A DNA stretch of 6,904 nt from Clostridia bacterium. Its GTDB lineage: Bacteria > Bacillota > Clostridia > Oscillospirales > Acutalibacteraceae. This document shows positions 1 to 6,319 of this stretch, piece by piece. The number at the start of each line of letters is the position of its first letter. The stretch's first letter is position 1. The notes beneath the pieces are model-generated. The model was not told the DNA's origin. It saw only the letters and a list, made by a program, of their open reading frames with translations, and did no database searches. The stretch lies in contig CAAEIM010000115.1 in NCBI GenBank assembly GCA_900755995.1, forward strand, positions 1-6,904. Reading direction: 5' to 3'. The position numbers and the translations under genes were made by a program.

Positions 1-14
1 CTCATTCTCGGCAT
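1..14 (-). CDS. 5' end of an unidentified gene, running off the left edge
   Basis: Only four codons and two bases are inside the window, reading M-P-R-M. The start is credible because a perfect AGGAGG lies at 26-21, six bases before the ATG at 14-12. The gene follows the structured leader at 35-164, so its expression may be controlled by attenuation there. Too little is visible to name a family. Its position in the same direction as all other genes suggests it belongs to the host mobile element. Confidence 0.6.
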
Positions 15-20
15 ATCAAT

Positions 21-26
21 CCTCCT
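21..26 (-). promoter_or_regulatory. Ribosome binding site of the left-edge gene
   Basis: Perfect AGGAGG on the minus strand, six bases upstream of the ATG at 14-12. It is the main evidence that a gene starts at the edge of the window. Confidence 0.7.
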
Positions 27-34
27 TTCCGTCT

Positions 35-164
35 GAAAATAAAAAAACCACAGGAAAGATACTCAGAGCCTTGTTTCTGTCATTTTTCGGGGCGAAAATA
101 GGGCAAAATTGCCTTTCTAAGCCTTTCAAAAAATCACACAAGGTTTTTGTACTAACCTGTGGTT
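35..164 (-). promoter_or_regulatory. Structured 5' leader, possible transcription attenuator
   Basis: On the minus strand AACCACAGG (164-156) can pair perfectly with CCTGTGGTT (54-46). The second arm runs directly into a T-rich stretch (TTTTTTT-A-TTTT, 48-37), the layout of an intrinsic terminator closing a large loop of 101 bases. Inside the loop are a 6-bp hairpin with a 3-base loop (84-89 with 93-98) and a short GGCA/TGCC inverted repeat (102-113). A possible six-codon leader ORF (M-T-E-T-R-L, ATG at 82-80) has no visible ribosome binding site. The gene beginning at position 14 follows. Pairing is seen in the sequence. A regulatory role is inferred, and a simple terminator is the alternative. 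Confidence 0.4.
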
Positions 165-190
165 ATGTATGAAATTGTAGGGTTTGGAGC

Positions 191-226
191 AACAAAAAAC
201 ACCGTATTTCTACGATGTTTTTTGTT
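191..226 (-). terminator. Intrinsic terminator after the VanZ-family gene (probably bidirectional)
   Basis: A near-perfect inverted repeat has arms 191-206 and 211-226 and a four-base loop (GAAA on the minus strand). The only imperfection is one G-T wobble. The minus-strand 3' arm ends GTGTTTTTTGTT, giving a U-rich tail, and the matching A-run on the other arm makes it able to work from either side. It lies 41 bases past the last stop codon of the VanZ-family gene. Confidence 0.75.
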
Positions 227-267
227 ATTCAAATATCTGCTTTATGGATAGCAACAATTGGTATTTA

Positions 268-1344
268 TCAGTTATTCATATCTTTTTTCTGTTTGATAAA
301 TTCTATATTATTTCTTTCTAAATCCTCAATAGTTATATCTCCATATTCTAAAGATGATTTTACAGTTTCTTGATAACCATTAGAATATATAACTATTACA
401 TATTTACTTTTTTCGCAAGGAAAATAATATATATATTCTTTATCTTCATAAAATTGTTCTAATGCAGTATTACAAGCAATATTTTCTTCTTTTGTTTTAT
501 CTATTATCTTTAAGTGTGTAAAAGTTTGACTATTTTTATCTATATACTTATTTTCACTTATAAAAACAACCCCAATAATACAGATAATTGGTATTAAAAT
601 AATAATAATCTTTTTTACTAAATCTTTATAATCAATTTTATTTTTTTCTAAAAGAAATATGTTTCTTATTAATTGGTTGATTGATTTTATTCGCAATATA
701 CCAAACATAACTAACGCACCTACTACATTTAAAATCACATCATCAATATCGCAACAACCAGACATTGTAATAAATTACAACAGTTCAATACCTATAACTA
801 TGCAAATCATAGTTACTAAAAAGTTTTTAAATTTCTTTTGTTTTTTTAATAATATTGGTAAGAAAAAGGCAAAAGGCATTAAAGCAACTGCATTTCCTAA
901 AATATTATATATAAATATATATGGTGCAATATCTCCACTAATAAACTTTGTAATGTAACCAAATATTGTTTTAAATGGAATTAAATTAAATGAGTTAGAC
1001 ATATAACTTCTAAACAATTCACTATTCCAATTCAATATATTAAAATTTCCTCTAAAAAAGTAATCATCAAATAAGGTAAGCGTTGATAATAATATAATAT
1101 ATAAAATAAACCATATACCTATATTTATTTTTAAAACCTTATTCTTATATTTCTTATCTATATATTTCGTTAAAACTAAACCACCAAAATACATAAAAAG
1201 ACAACCTGATAGTAATAATACTATTCTTCCAGTTGGACTTAAACGTAATAATTCATTAAACTCTACACTAAAATAATATATCAAAATAAATATAGCAACT
1301 AAATATAATATTATGCTTAATATTAAACTTATTTTTTTCTTCAT
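268..1344 (-). pseudogene. VanZ-family membrane protein gene interrupted by one in-frame stop codon
   Basis: VanZ-family proteins are membrane proteins; the namesake gives low-level teicoplanin resistance, and most homologues have no known role. Reading from 1344 gives 189 residues with hydrophobic segments near 5-27, 41-60, 73-93, 141-166 and 175-189. It includes the family landmarks NLIPFKTI (120-127) and NILGN (147-151), and ends I-G-I-E-L-L. A TAA at 777-775 follows, and the same frame then continues F-I-T-M-S-G-C-C-DIDDVILN, the second half of the VanZ signature, for 168 more residues. The second part has further hydrophobic segments and a soluble tail of about 95 residues. The TAA replaces the glutamine normally found after E-L-L, so CAA to TAA is the simplest explanation; full length would be 358 residues. 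The start has AAAGGTG about eight bases upstream and an extended -10 promoter. The ATG at 765 after the stop has no ribosome binding site, so restart looks weak. Sequencing error is the alternative. Confidence 0.85.
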
Positions 1345-1402
1345 ATATTAACACCTTTTTCTCAACACTAAATTACTTTTTTTATCGCTCTCAATTTAGT
1401 AT

Positions 1403-1431
1403 ATTATATCACGCCTTTGTGAACTTTTCTA
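1403..1431 (-). promoter_or_regulatory. Extended -10 promoter for the VanZ-family gene
   Basis: The minus strand has a consensus TATAAT (1408-1403) directly preceded by TGA (1411-1409), forming the extended -10 motif TGnTATAAT. A partial -35, TAGAAA (1431-1426), matches four of six consensus bases with a 17-base spacer. Transcription would start near 1396, giving a leader of about 50 bases before the ATG at 1344. It lies just beyond the tnpV terminator, so the VanZ-family gene is its own unit. Confidence 0.6.
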
Positions 1432-1477
1432 CCACTTCCATTACACTCACGACTTAATGACTTCTTGAATACTTCCC

Positions 1478-1512
1478 GAAAAAGAAAACTGCCATCAATT
1501 AAGACAGCAGTT
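1478..1512 (-). terminator. Intrinsic terminator after the tnpV-like gene
   Basis: On the minus strand a 10-bp stem (1512-1503 with 1496-1487, two of the pairs being G-T) encloses a six-base loop, TTAATT. It is followed by TTCTTTTTC. The outer flanks CCGAAAAGG and CTTTTTCGG can extend the pairing. It begins 21 bases after the tnpV-like stop codon and separates that gene from the VanZ-family unit. Confidence 0.75.
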
Positions 1513-1532
1513 CCTTTTCGGCTGGTATGCTA

Positions 1533-1910
1533 TTAGGAATACACAATATCGTTCAATACAATCTCATCTGCACAGGCTCGGATATTATTCATCAATCCGA
1601 CCCATCTCATCATATCCTCCGCTTTCAGTTGTTCCGTTACCCCTTGCTTTCTTGCCATTTCCTTTATCAGATACTCCGCCATATTACACGCCGAAGTATC
1701 AATTTCAGCAAGGTGTTCATATAACTTTCCGCTTGTAAGCAGATTGCAATATAAAACTTTCTTATGCTCCCTCAAATATCTTTCCCTCATTCTTCCGTAT
1801 TTTGTGAGAGCAGGGGGTTCTTCGTTTTCTATCGTCAAGCAGGGATAGTAATAATCTCCGATGAGTTCGTACTGGATACCAGTTCTTTCATCTGTGATAA
1901 ATCGTTGCAT
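1533..1910 (-). CDS. tnpV: TnpV-like mobile-element protein
   Basis: This 125-residue protein matches my memory of the TnpV family, first named in the Tn4451/Tn4453 group of clostridial mobilizable transposons and common in Firmicute integrative elements. Its biochemical role is not established. Recognisable stretches are a Y-Y-Y-P segment near residue 20, KYGRMRERYLREHKKV, NLLTSGKL with a following L-A-E-I-D, and the C-terminal GVTEQLKAEDMMRWVGLMN then N-I-R-A. The length fits the family. I chose the ATG at 1910 because GGAG (1922-1919) lies eight bases upstream and because the family begins here; the open frame extends further to 2186, but that part is out of frame with a real gene. It overlaps the end of the zinc-knuckle gene by 76 bases, suggesting coupled translation. 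A terminator follows. Family assignment is from recall of conserved sequence, not a search. Confidence 0.85.
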   Translation of the reverse strand: MQRFITDERTGIQYELIGDYYYPCLTIENEEPPALTKYGRMRERYLREHKKVLYCNLLTSGKLYEHLAEIDTSACNMAEYLIKEMARKQGVTEQLKAEDMMRWVGLMNNIRACADEIVLNDIVYS

Positions 1911-2509
1911 TTTGATTTCTCCTTTTGCTTCTTGTGGTAAAATTTCAAAGATTTCTCGTTGTGATTTTGCTTTTGACATTCTTCGGAACATAATTTCTGC
2001 TGACTGTGTGTAGGCCAGTAGGTACTGCCACACACAGCACAGACACGCTGACGATAATAATGATTTCCTTTTTCGGCTTCTCTGTCGGCTTTTGTTTTGT
2101 CCTGCCTTGCCTGATAGCAACAGTCCTTTGAACAGAAAATCTGTCGGTTGCTTGTAGGGATAAATTCTTTTTGACAATGAGGACATACCTTTGTTTTGAC
2201 GATTTCTCCACCGTTTTCAGCGAGTTTTTTCGCCTTTCGCTTCTCTCGGTAGGCTTTTTCACGCTCACGCTGTTTCTCCAATCGCTTCTTTTCCTCTTGT
2301 TCTTCCTGTACCTTAATTTCTACAAGTTCTTCTTCCGTATGCTCAAAAAAGTCAACTTGATTGTTTCCTCCATACCTCACCACCTTGTCCATGGTTTTTA
2401 TGGTATGTAACAAAAAGCCGTCAAAATGGGGATTTTCTGCCGATTTATCTATGTGGAACATTTCCAATGCTTCTCTGGAGCGATAGTTATCGGAAATTTT
2501 CCACTCCAC
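1835..2509 (-). CDS. Double zinc-knuckle protein of a mobile element, probably 5'-truncated
   Basis: I do not recognise the full protein. Its 224 residues have three parts. Residues 1-57 resemble the interior or end of a folded domain (aromatic and hydrophobic, W3, Y9, F18, F29, F32, Y46). Residues 58-100 form a very charged helix likely to be coiled coil. Then come two similar zinc knuckles, C109-C112-C126-C130 and C157-C160-C174-C178, each of the type C-x2-C then N/S-x-Q then C-x3-C. Such zinc ribbons are usually nucleic-acid-binding or structural. The GTG start at 2509 lies two bases after the ATPase stop codon and has no clear ribosome binding site, and the frame is open for only three codons upstream before a TGA. 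Either translation restarts after the ATPase or, more likely, the original N-terminal part was lost at a recombination junction. ATG at residue 17 is another possible start, also with a weak ribosome site. Confidence 0.6.
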   Translation of the reverse strand: MEWKISDNYRSREALEMFHIDKSAENPHFDGFLLHTIKTMDKVVRYGGNNQVDFFEHTEEELVEIKVQEEQEEKKRLEKQREREKAYREKRKAKKLAENGGEIVKTKVCPHCQKEFIPTSNRQIFCSKDCCYQARQDKTKADREAEKGNHYYRQRVCAVCGSTYWPTHSQQKLCSEECQKQNHNEKSLKFYHKKQKEKSKCNDLSQMKELVSSTNSSEIITIPA

Positions 2510-2511
2510 CG

Positions 2512-4242
2512 CTACTTTTCATTTTTTGCTTTGTGGTTGAATGCAGCCCAACTAATTGCAGTTTTTTGCAATTCTTCTAATAGTTCAAGATGTTTGCTGT
2601 AATTAATAGTGTTAAGACATCTACGTTTTTCTGTGAGCTTTATTACATTGCTCGCTTTTCCTTCCAGCCCAGTTTCTCGTTCAGTTCCAACAATGACCTG
2701 CCCCGCGTCAGACAAAAATAATTCTAATGATTTGAATATGCTCCCTAAGTTTTCGGCATCTTGACCTTGCTGATTAGGAGTGTCAACCACATAAAAATTG
2801 AAAGGGCTATTTGTTCTATATAAATTATATAGATACAGAGCCGACTGATACATATAAACTAATCGAGGAGTTTCGCTTCCAGTACGGTCTATTATTTGCA
2901 CAAAATCCCTTAGTTTGATGAATGTTTTAGGAAGATTTATCGCATCTGCTAAGGTTCGGCAATATCCTTCTATATCTTCTCTTATATCTTTGGAACGCTC
3001 TTTGGATTTCTTTTCGTTTATTTTCTCGTCAATTATTGCTATTTTAGAAACATATGAATCTATTTCTCCTTGTAAAACTTCCAATTGCCTCTTACAGGAT
3101 TCATATATCTCATACTGTCCCTTGTTTTTATAAAAAGAAGAATAAGATAGAAGTTGTTGAGAGTTCCGAACTTTTTGTTCAATAGACTGGATTTCTAAAG
3201 AGACACCGTTATATTTCTCCTTAAGTTCTTCTAATTCTTCTGTAGCAATAGATATGCTATTTCTCAGTTCTGTAATAAGCTTTTCACAATGAGCATAATC
3301 TGAAGTTATATTTAATTGTTCCTCTAATCCGTTTGAATAAATAGTGCCACAAATTGGGCAGACCAACTCATCTTCTTGAGTCATTGCAAATTCGATGTCC
3401 TTTTTTGTTTCTATGAGATTGTGTTCCACAACGTGCAATTTGTGTTGATTCACATATATATCATTTTCCAAAACTGTCATCTCTGCATTATAAGAAAATT
3501 GCATTTTCCTTAATTCTTCCGCCTTAGCAAGCAAAGATTCAATATCTGTTGTAACCTCTTCAACGGATTCAATATGCTCAATTTGCGTTAGTGTAGATGT
3601 GATACGGGAGACAAAGCTTTGATTATAATTCAATTCTTTTTTCTTATCATCTTTTTCAAGTATATATTCTGCTTTTTGTGCTTGAAGTTCATAATACCTA
3701 TCATCAAGGTAACCGCATACATATTTATTTGTATTTGGTTTCCAATCTTTAATATACGCAACATTACTGAAAGAATCAGCTATTCTGCTCCATCCTTCAT
3801 CTTGGTCAATATATTGAAATCTAAAGAGTAATGGCGGTGTTACATTGAATTGCTTACCATCTTTTGAAATGCAGGGCATTTTGATTTCTAAAATATCCAT
3901 TAAACAGTTACTATATTCGTGAAAAGTTTCCGTTTCGATAATGCAAGAATAGGAATCCTCATTATTCTCAAAAATCTGAAATTTTTTGCCTTGGCGAACA
4001 ACACAAAACTGCTTTTCCCCATATTTAAAAAACAACAAATAAGCAGAAATTAGTTTCTTCCAATCAGTTTCAATTCTTTTGCATTCACATCCCAAAGTAG
4101 TAAATATACTTTTGATAATTGAAGATTTACCTGTTTTATTTCCTCCCAAAATAATATTTAGCCCATTTTCAAAAGGAACCTCTAACGACCGAGACTCACT
4201 TTGACTAATTACTATCAGTTTTTTTATTGCTAGCCTTTTCAT
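2512..4242 (-). CDS. Rad50/SMC-like ABC ATPase with zinc hook (LmuB-like)
   Basis: A 576-residue coiled-coil ATPase, likely the DNA-sensing or clamping subunit of the operon. Walker A is G33-G-N-K-T-G-K-S40, in the typical setting FENGLNIILGG. Charged helical arms lie about 183-290 and 310-420 and surround a Rad50-type hook, C295-P-I-C298. The ABC signature region is degenerate (GSETPRLVYMYQSALYLY, about 455-472). Walker B is F-Y-V-V-D487-T-P-N-Q-Q-G-Q-D, where the residue after the Asp is Thr rather than the catalytic Glu of Rad50/SMC. In Lamassu/ABC-three-component systems (DdmC, LmuB) such an ATPase recognises foreign DNA and releases a partner nuclease; the Cap4-like nuclease two genes upstream fits. 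The start is firm: AGGAGG at 4257-4252, nine bases before ATG, overlapping the 42-codon gene by 38 bases. No terminator follows its TAG. ATPase class is secure; Lamassu membership is an inference. Confidence 0.85.
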   Translation of the reverse strand: MKRLAIKKLIVISQSESRSLEVPFENGLNIILGGNKTGKSSIIKSIFTTLGCECKRIETDWKKLISAYLLFFKYGEKQFCVVRQGKKFQIFENNEDSYSCIIETETFHEYSNCLMDILEIKMPCISKDGKQFNVTPPLLFRFQYIDQDEGWSRIADSFSNVAYIKDWKPNTNKYVCGYLDDRYYELQAQKAEYILEKDDKKKELNYNQSFVSRITSTLTQIEHIESVEEVTTDIESLLAKAEELRKMQFSYNAEMTVLENDIYVNQHKLHVVEHNLIETKKDIEFAMTQEDELVCPICGTIYSNGLEEQLNITSDYAHCEKLITELRNSISIATEELEELKEKYNGVSLEIQSIEQKVRNSQQLLSYSSFYKNKGQYEIYESCKRQLEVLQGEIDSYVSKIAIIDEKINEKKSKERSKDIREDIEGYCRTLADAINLPKTFIKLRDFVQIIDRTGSETPRLVYMYQSALYLYNLYRTNSPFNFYVVDTPNQQGQDAENLGSIFKSLELFLSDAGQVIVGTERETGLEGKASNVIKLTEKRRCLNTINYSKHLELLEELQKTAISWAAFNHKAKNEK

Positions 4243-4333
4243 TATCTTTTTCCTCCTGCTGTTTTCGTAAATTTCTAATTAAAATTTTGTACTTTTGCTC
4301 TTGTTTAACTTTTTCAACTGAATTTTTGCTCAT
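4205..4333 (-). CDS. Small 42-residue charged protein between nuclease and ATPase
   Basis: This short gene overlaps both neighbours: its first 20 bases lie in the end of the nuclease gene and its last 38 bases in the start of the ATPase gene, each in another frame. The case for translation is a good Shine-Dalgarno, GAGG (4346-4343), nine bases before ATG. Without it there would be a 71-base gap in an otherwise overlapping operon. The product begins M-S-K-N-S-V-E-K-V, has one amphipathic stretch (Y-K-I-L-I-R-N-L-R, about 15-23), is dominated by Lys, Glu and Gln, and ends polar (T-D-S-N). It lacks membrane segments and cysteines. In Lamassu/ABC-three-component operons this slot holds the larger middle component (LmuC, DdmB); this could be a minimal replacement. 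It could also only keep ribosomes moving so that the ATPase is translated. I know of no matching family. Confidence 0.6.
   Translation of the reverse strand: MSKNSVEKVKQEQKYKILIRNLRKQQEEKDNEKASNKKTDSN
4252..4257 (-). promoter_or_regulatory. Ribosome binding site of the ATPase gene
   Basis: Perfect AGGAGG nine bases before the ATG at 4242. It fixes the ATPase start and lies inside the 42-codon gene, so ribosomes translating that gene pass over it. Confidence 0.75.
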
Positions 4334-5405
4334 AATACAACACCTCAACTAACGATTTATCAAGAGAATCAGATAGGAGATTATGCTTTTGTAATTCTTG
4401 AATGCATAATCTTTTCAGGTCATTATTAAACCCATTTGTCTCACATGATTCACAATATGTAGAAATTGTTTTTCGCAACACAACAACAATTTCTTGATAT
4501 TTAACATCATTAACATCAAGCCACCTTGTATCGTGGAGCGTTTTTGCTGATTCTATACGATTAATATCCTTGTCCGACAATGATTGGGTAATCAAGTAAT
4601 CGTGAAATGCATCATAATTTCCGCTGTTCTTTATGTTGCCATCAATTTTCTTGCCTATTTGAGCAATATCCACACCTTTTTTCTCAACTAAACTTTTCAT
4701 ACTAATAGGTACTTTGATTTTTTCTTTACTCTTTTTTCTTACATCATTTAGCAATTGCTGAAAAATAAGATTGGCAGTATTGGACGGAATATTTTTGTCT
4801 GCCAAGTGGTTGAAAAATTTACCCATAGTTTGAGATTCATAAGTTGTTAGTTGTAGTTCCGATTTATGGACAAAAGTATTCTGAATAAACTCCTCAAAGA
4901 CAGAATCAAAATTGCTCGGCATATCATCTAAAAATTCATTTTTAATCCTGTCTTTGATTTTTTCATATAACGCAATATTTTCTGTCTGAAGTCTTTTCCC
5001 GTCTTCAATATATGACTGCCATAACAAAACCTCTTTATCAAAATCATTATTTGATACAAAATGGCAATGCGAACATTCAGCACCAAATGTCAAATAGTTG
5101 TAAAAAATAAAACCTAAAAAAGATTTTTTGTAGCTACCACTTTTTTTCTTTTCCCTTTTAGACATTTCCGCAATAGTCCAGTCAGAAGAATCTTCTTTTG
5201 TCTTTATTTGAAAAAACTGATACTGCTGATTATTGGGAGAAAATTCAGCCATATCATCATGAAATTCACAAAAAACAATACACTCTGCATCTTCTTGAAG
5301 TTTACCTATTATATGGCATACAATCCAATGAACTTGATATTCAAATCTATTATAGGAGTCAGAACCTGCTTGTTCACGCTGTTCAACAGTAAGTACACTA
5401 CTCAT
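4314..5405 (-). CDS. DUF4297/Cap4-type dsDNA nuclease (LmuA-like effector)
   Basis: A 363-residue protein whose first 120 residues look like the DUF4297 (Cap4) nuclease domain, a PD-(D/E)xK-type fold. The visible landmarks are G14-S-D-S-Y-N-R-F-E-Y-Q-V-H-W (domain entry), the acidic strand C46-E-F-H-D-D51, and QFFQ66-I-K68-T-K, matching the family Q/E-x-K catalytic strand. A C111-S-H-C114 pair and a C-terminal C-E-S-C pair could bind a metal. The rest is helical and unassigned, probably for contact with partner proteins. DUF4297 domains cut double-stranded DNA in CBASS (Cap4) and Lamassu/DdmABC (LmuA, DdmA) systems. The Rad50-like ATPase downstream and the absence of a CD-NTase or SAVED domain favour the Lamassu type. 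AAGGAG (5420-5415) lies nine bases before the ATG, which overlaps the toxin stop as ATGA. Nuclease activity is inferred from motifs. Confidence 0.8.
   Translation of the reverse strand: MSSVLTVEQREQAGSDSYNRFEYQVHWIVCHIIGKLQEDAECIVFCEFHDDMAEFSPNNQQYQFFQIKTKEDSSDWTIAEMSKREKKKSGSYKKSFLGFIFYNYLTFGAECSHCHFVSNNDFDKEVLLWQSYIEDGKRLQTENIALYEKIKDRIKNEFLDDMPSNFDSVFEEFIQNTFVHKSELQLTTYESQTMGKFFNHLADKNIPSNTANLIFQQLLNDVRKKSKEKIKVPISMKSLVEKKGVDIAQIGKKIDGNIKNSGNYDAFHDYLITQSLSDKDINRIESAKTLHDTRWLDVNDVKYQEIVVVLRKTISTYCESCETNGFNNDLKRLCIQELQKHNLLSDSLDKSLVEVLYYEQKFS
4343..4346 (-). promoter_or_regulatory. Ribosome binding site of the 42-codon gene
   Basis: GAGG (in TTGAGGTG) nine bases before the ATG at 4333, within the last codons of the nuclease gene. 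This is the main support for the small gene being translated. Confidence 0.55.
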
Positions 5406-6319
5406 AATTTAGGACTCCTTTCATTTTTATTCCATTTCATAATAAAGTTCCACTGTTCTTGCCATTCGTTCTCATTCACAATTGCGTCAAACACAGGCTC
5501 AAGAAAAGTCTGGATTTCTTCAATGACAAATGGAAACTCAAGTGTGTTATCTTTTATGGTTTTCAAAAAGAATTTCCAACGCTTCTGCATATCTTCATCA
5601 TCGGCAAGTGCAACAACACGCTTAAAACTATCTCTGTCATAGGGAGTGCCACGCCGCTGTAAGGTTTCAAATATAGCTGCCTGTAATTTTGCACCCTCAA
5701 AATCGAATGTCCTTGAAAGATAATAGATGTCATAAAAATCTTTCATCCTGCCTGTCAGTTCAAAGCGTTGCAGTATGGCATCAAACTTCTCGGCAATGGT
5801 GCTTTCAAGGGAATAAGTTTTGATTACAGGTGCTTCAAAATCTGGAAGCTGAGTGTTGATTGTGCGTTCTTCGGCACGGGGGACTATAATATCGCCCACT
5901 CCTATATCAACATTAAACGGCACACGCACATTTTTTATTTGAGCAATAATTTGTGTACTGATACCGTGATATTTTCTTTGCGGAGAAATCTCTTCAAAGC
6001 CTTTTGCTCGCATTTCTATATAATCGTTACCAGTCGGCGTGTCGATGATTTTACAAATCAACTCTTTTACATCATCTATTGTATTAGAGTATCCACGGAG
6101 CAAGAAATCGACATCAATTGTTGCTCTACTTTCAAAATTAGTTAAAGTATAAATGAACAATCCACCTTTGAGTATAAGCGTATCCTCACACCCAGATTTT
6201 GATAACTTTCTCAAAAATTCTTCCTGCACAAAAAGCTGCAAACATTGCTGGTAACTGATACCAGAAGCTTTTGCTTTATTTCTCAGCTTTGCCAGAACGG
6301 AAGCTGCTATATCTGCCAT
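5402..6319 (-). CDS. abiEii: AbiEii/AbiGii-type nucleotidyltransferase toxin
   Basis: A 305-residue toxin of a type IV toxin-antitoxin system. Family members are DNA polymerase beta-like nucleotidyltransferases; S. agalactiae AbiEii binds GTP, and related MenT enzymes modify tRNA ends and stop growth. Motif order fits: L50-K-G-G-L-F-I-Y, then R65-A-T-I-D69-V-D71-F (metal-binding D-x-D), VDIGVGD (137-143), TIAEKFDAI (174-182, K178), and GRMKDFYDIYYL (190-201; R191, K193, D194, D197). All expected catalytic residues seem present, so the enzyme is probably active. The ATG at 6319 is preferred over a GTG at 6328: GGAG (6333-6330) is 10 bases from the ATG but one base from the GTG. The start overlaps the antitoxin stop as TAATG and the stop overlaps the nuclease start as ATGA, so all three should be made in linked amounts. 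Its GC content looks higher than that of the nuclease and ATPase genes. Confidence 0.92.
   Translation of the reverse strand: MADIAASVLAKLRNKAKASGISYQQCLQLFVQEEFLRKLSKSGCEDTLILKGGLFIYTLTNFESRATIDVDFLLRGYSNTIDDVKELICKIIDTPTGNDYIEMRAKGFEEISPQRKYHGISTQIIAQIKNVRVPFNVDIGVGDIIVPRAEERTINTQLPDFEAPVIKTYSLESTIAEKFDAILQRFELTGRMKDFYDIYYLSRTFDFEGAKLQAAIFETLQRRGTPYDRDSFKRVVALADDEDMQKRWKFFLKTIKDNTLEFPFVIEEIQTFLEPVFDAIVNENEWQEQWNFIMKWNKNERSPKL

Noticed and set aside
111..128. Tandem GCCTTTC copies in the leader, considered as a CRISPR or operator repeat
   Set aside because: Only two short copies ten bases apart, with no third copy or spacer structure.
268..765. Independent 165-residue gene starting at the ATG at 765
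   Set aside because: It is the in-frame second half of the VanZ-family protein; it has no ribosome site of its own, and it begins within the conserved signature.
1911..2186. Upstream extension of the TnpV-like frame to an ATG at 2186
   Set aside because: The extra 92 residues are the out-of-frame shadow of the zinc-knuckle gene, resemble no protein, and the family start with its GGAG is at 1910.
1945..2268. 107-residue minus-strand frame inside the zinc-knuckle gene
   Set aside because: Different frame over a gene with clear cysteine motifs; it has no recognisable domain or ribosome site.
4314..5405. CBASS reading of the Cap4-like nuclease
   Set aside because: No CD-NTase, SAVED domain or other CBASS partner is in the window. 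The partner is a Rad50-like ATPase, pointing to a Lamassu-type system.
5198..5662. Plus-strand frames opposite the nuclease and AbiEii genes (also 5768-6145, 6271-6564, 2171-2410, 2915-3133, 3619-3831, 659-958, 1527-1724)
   Set aside because: Antisense shadows of well-supported minus-strand genes, with hydrophobic or random composition and no ribosome sites or family motifs.
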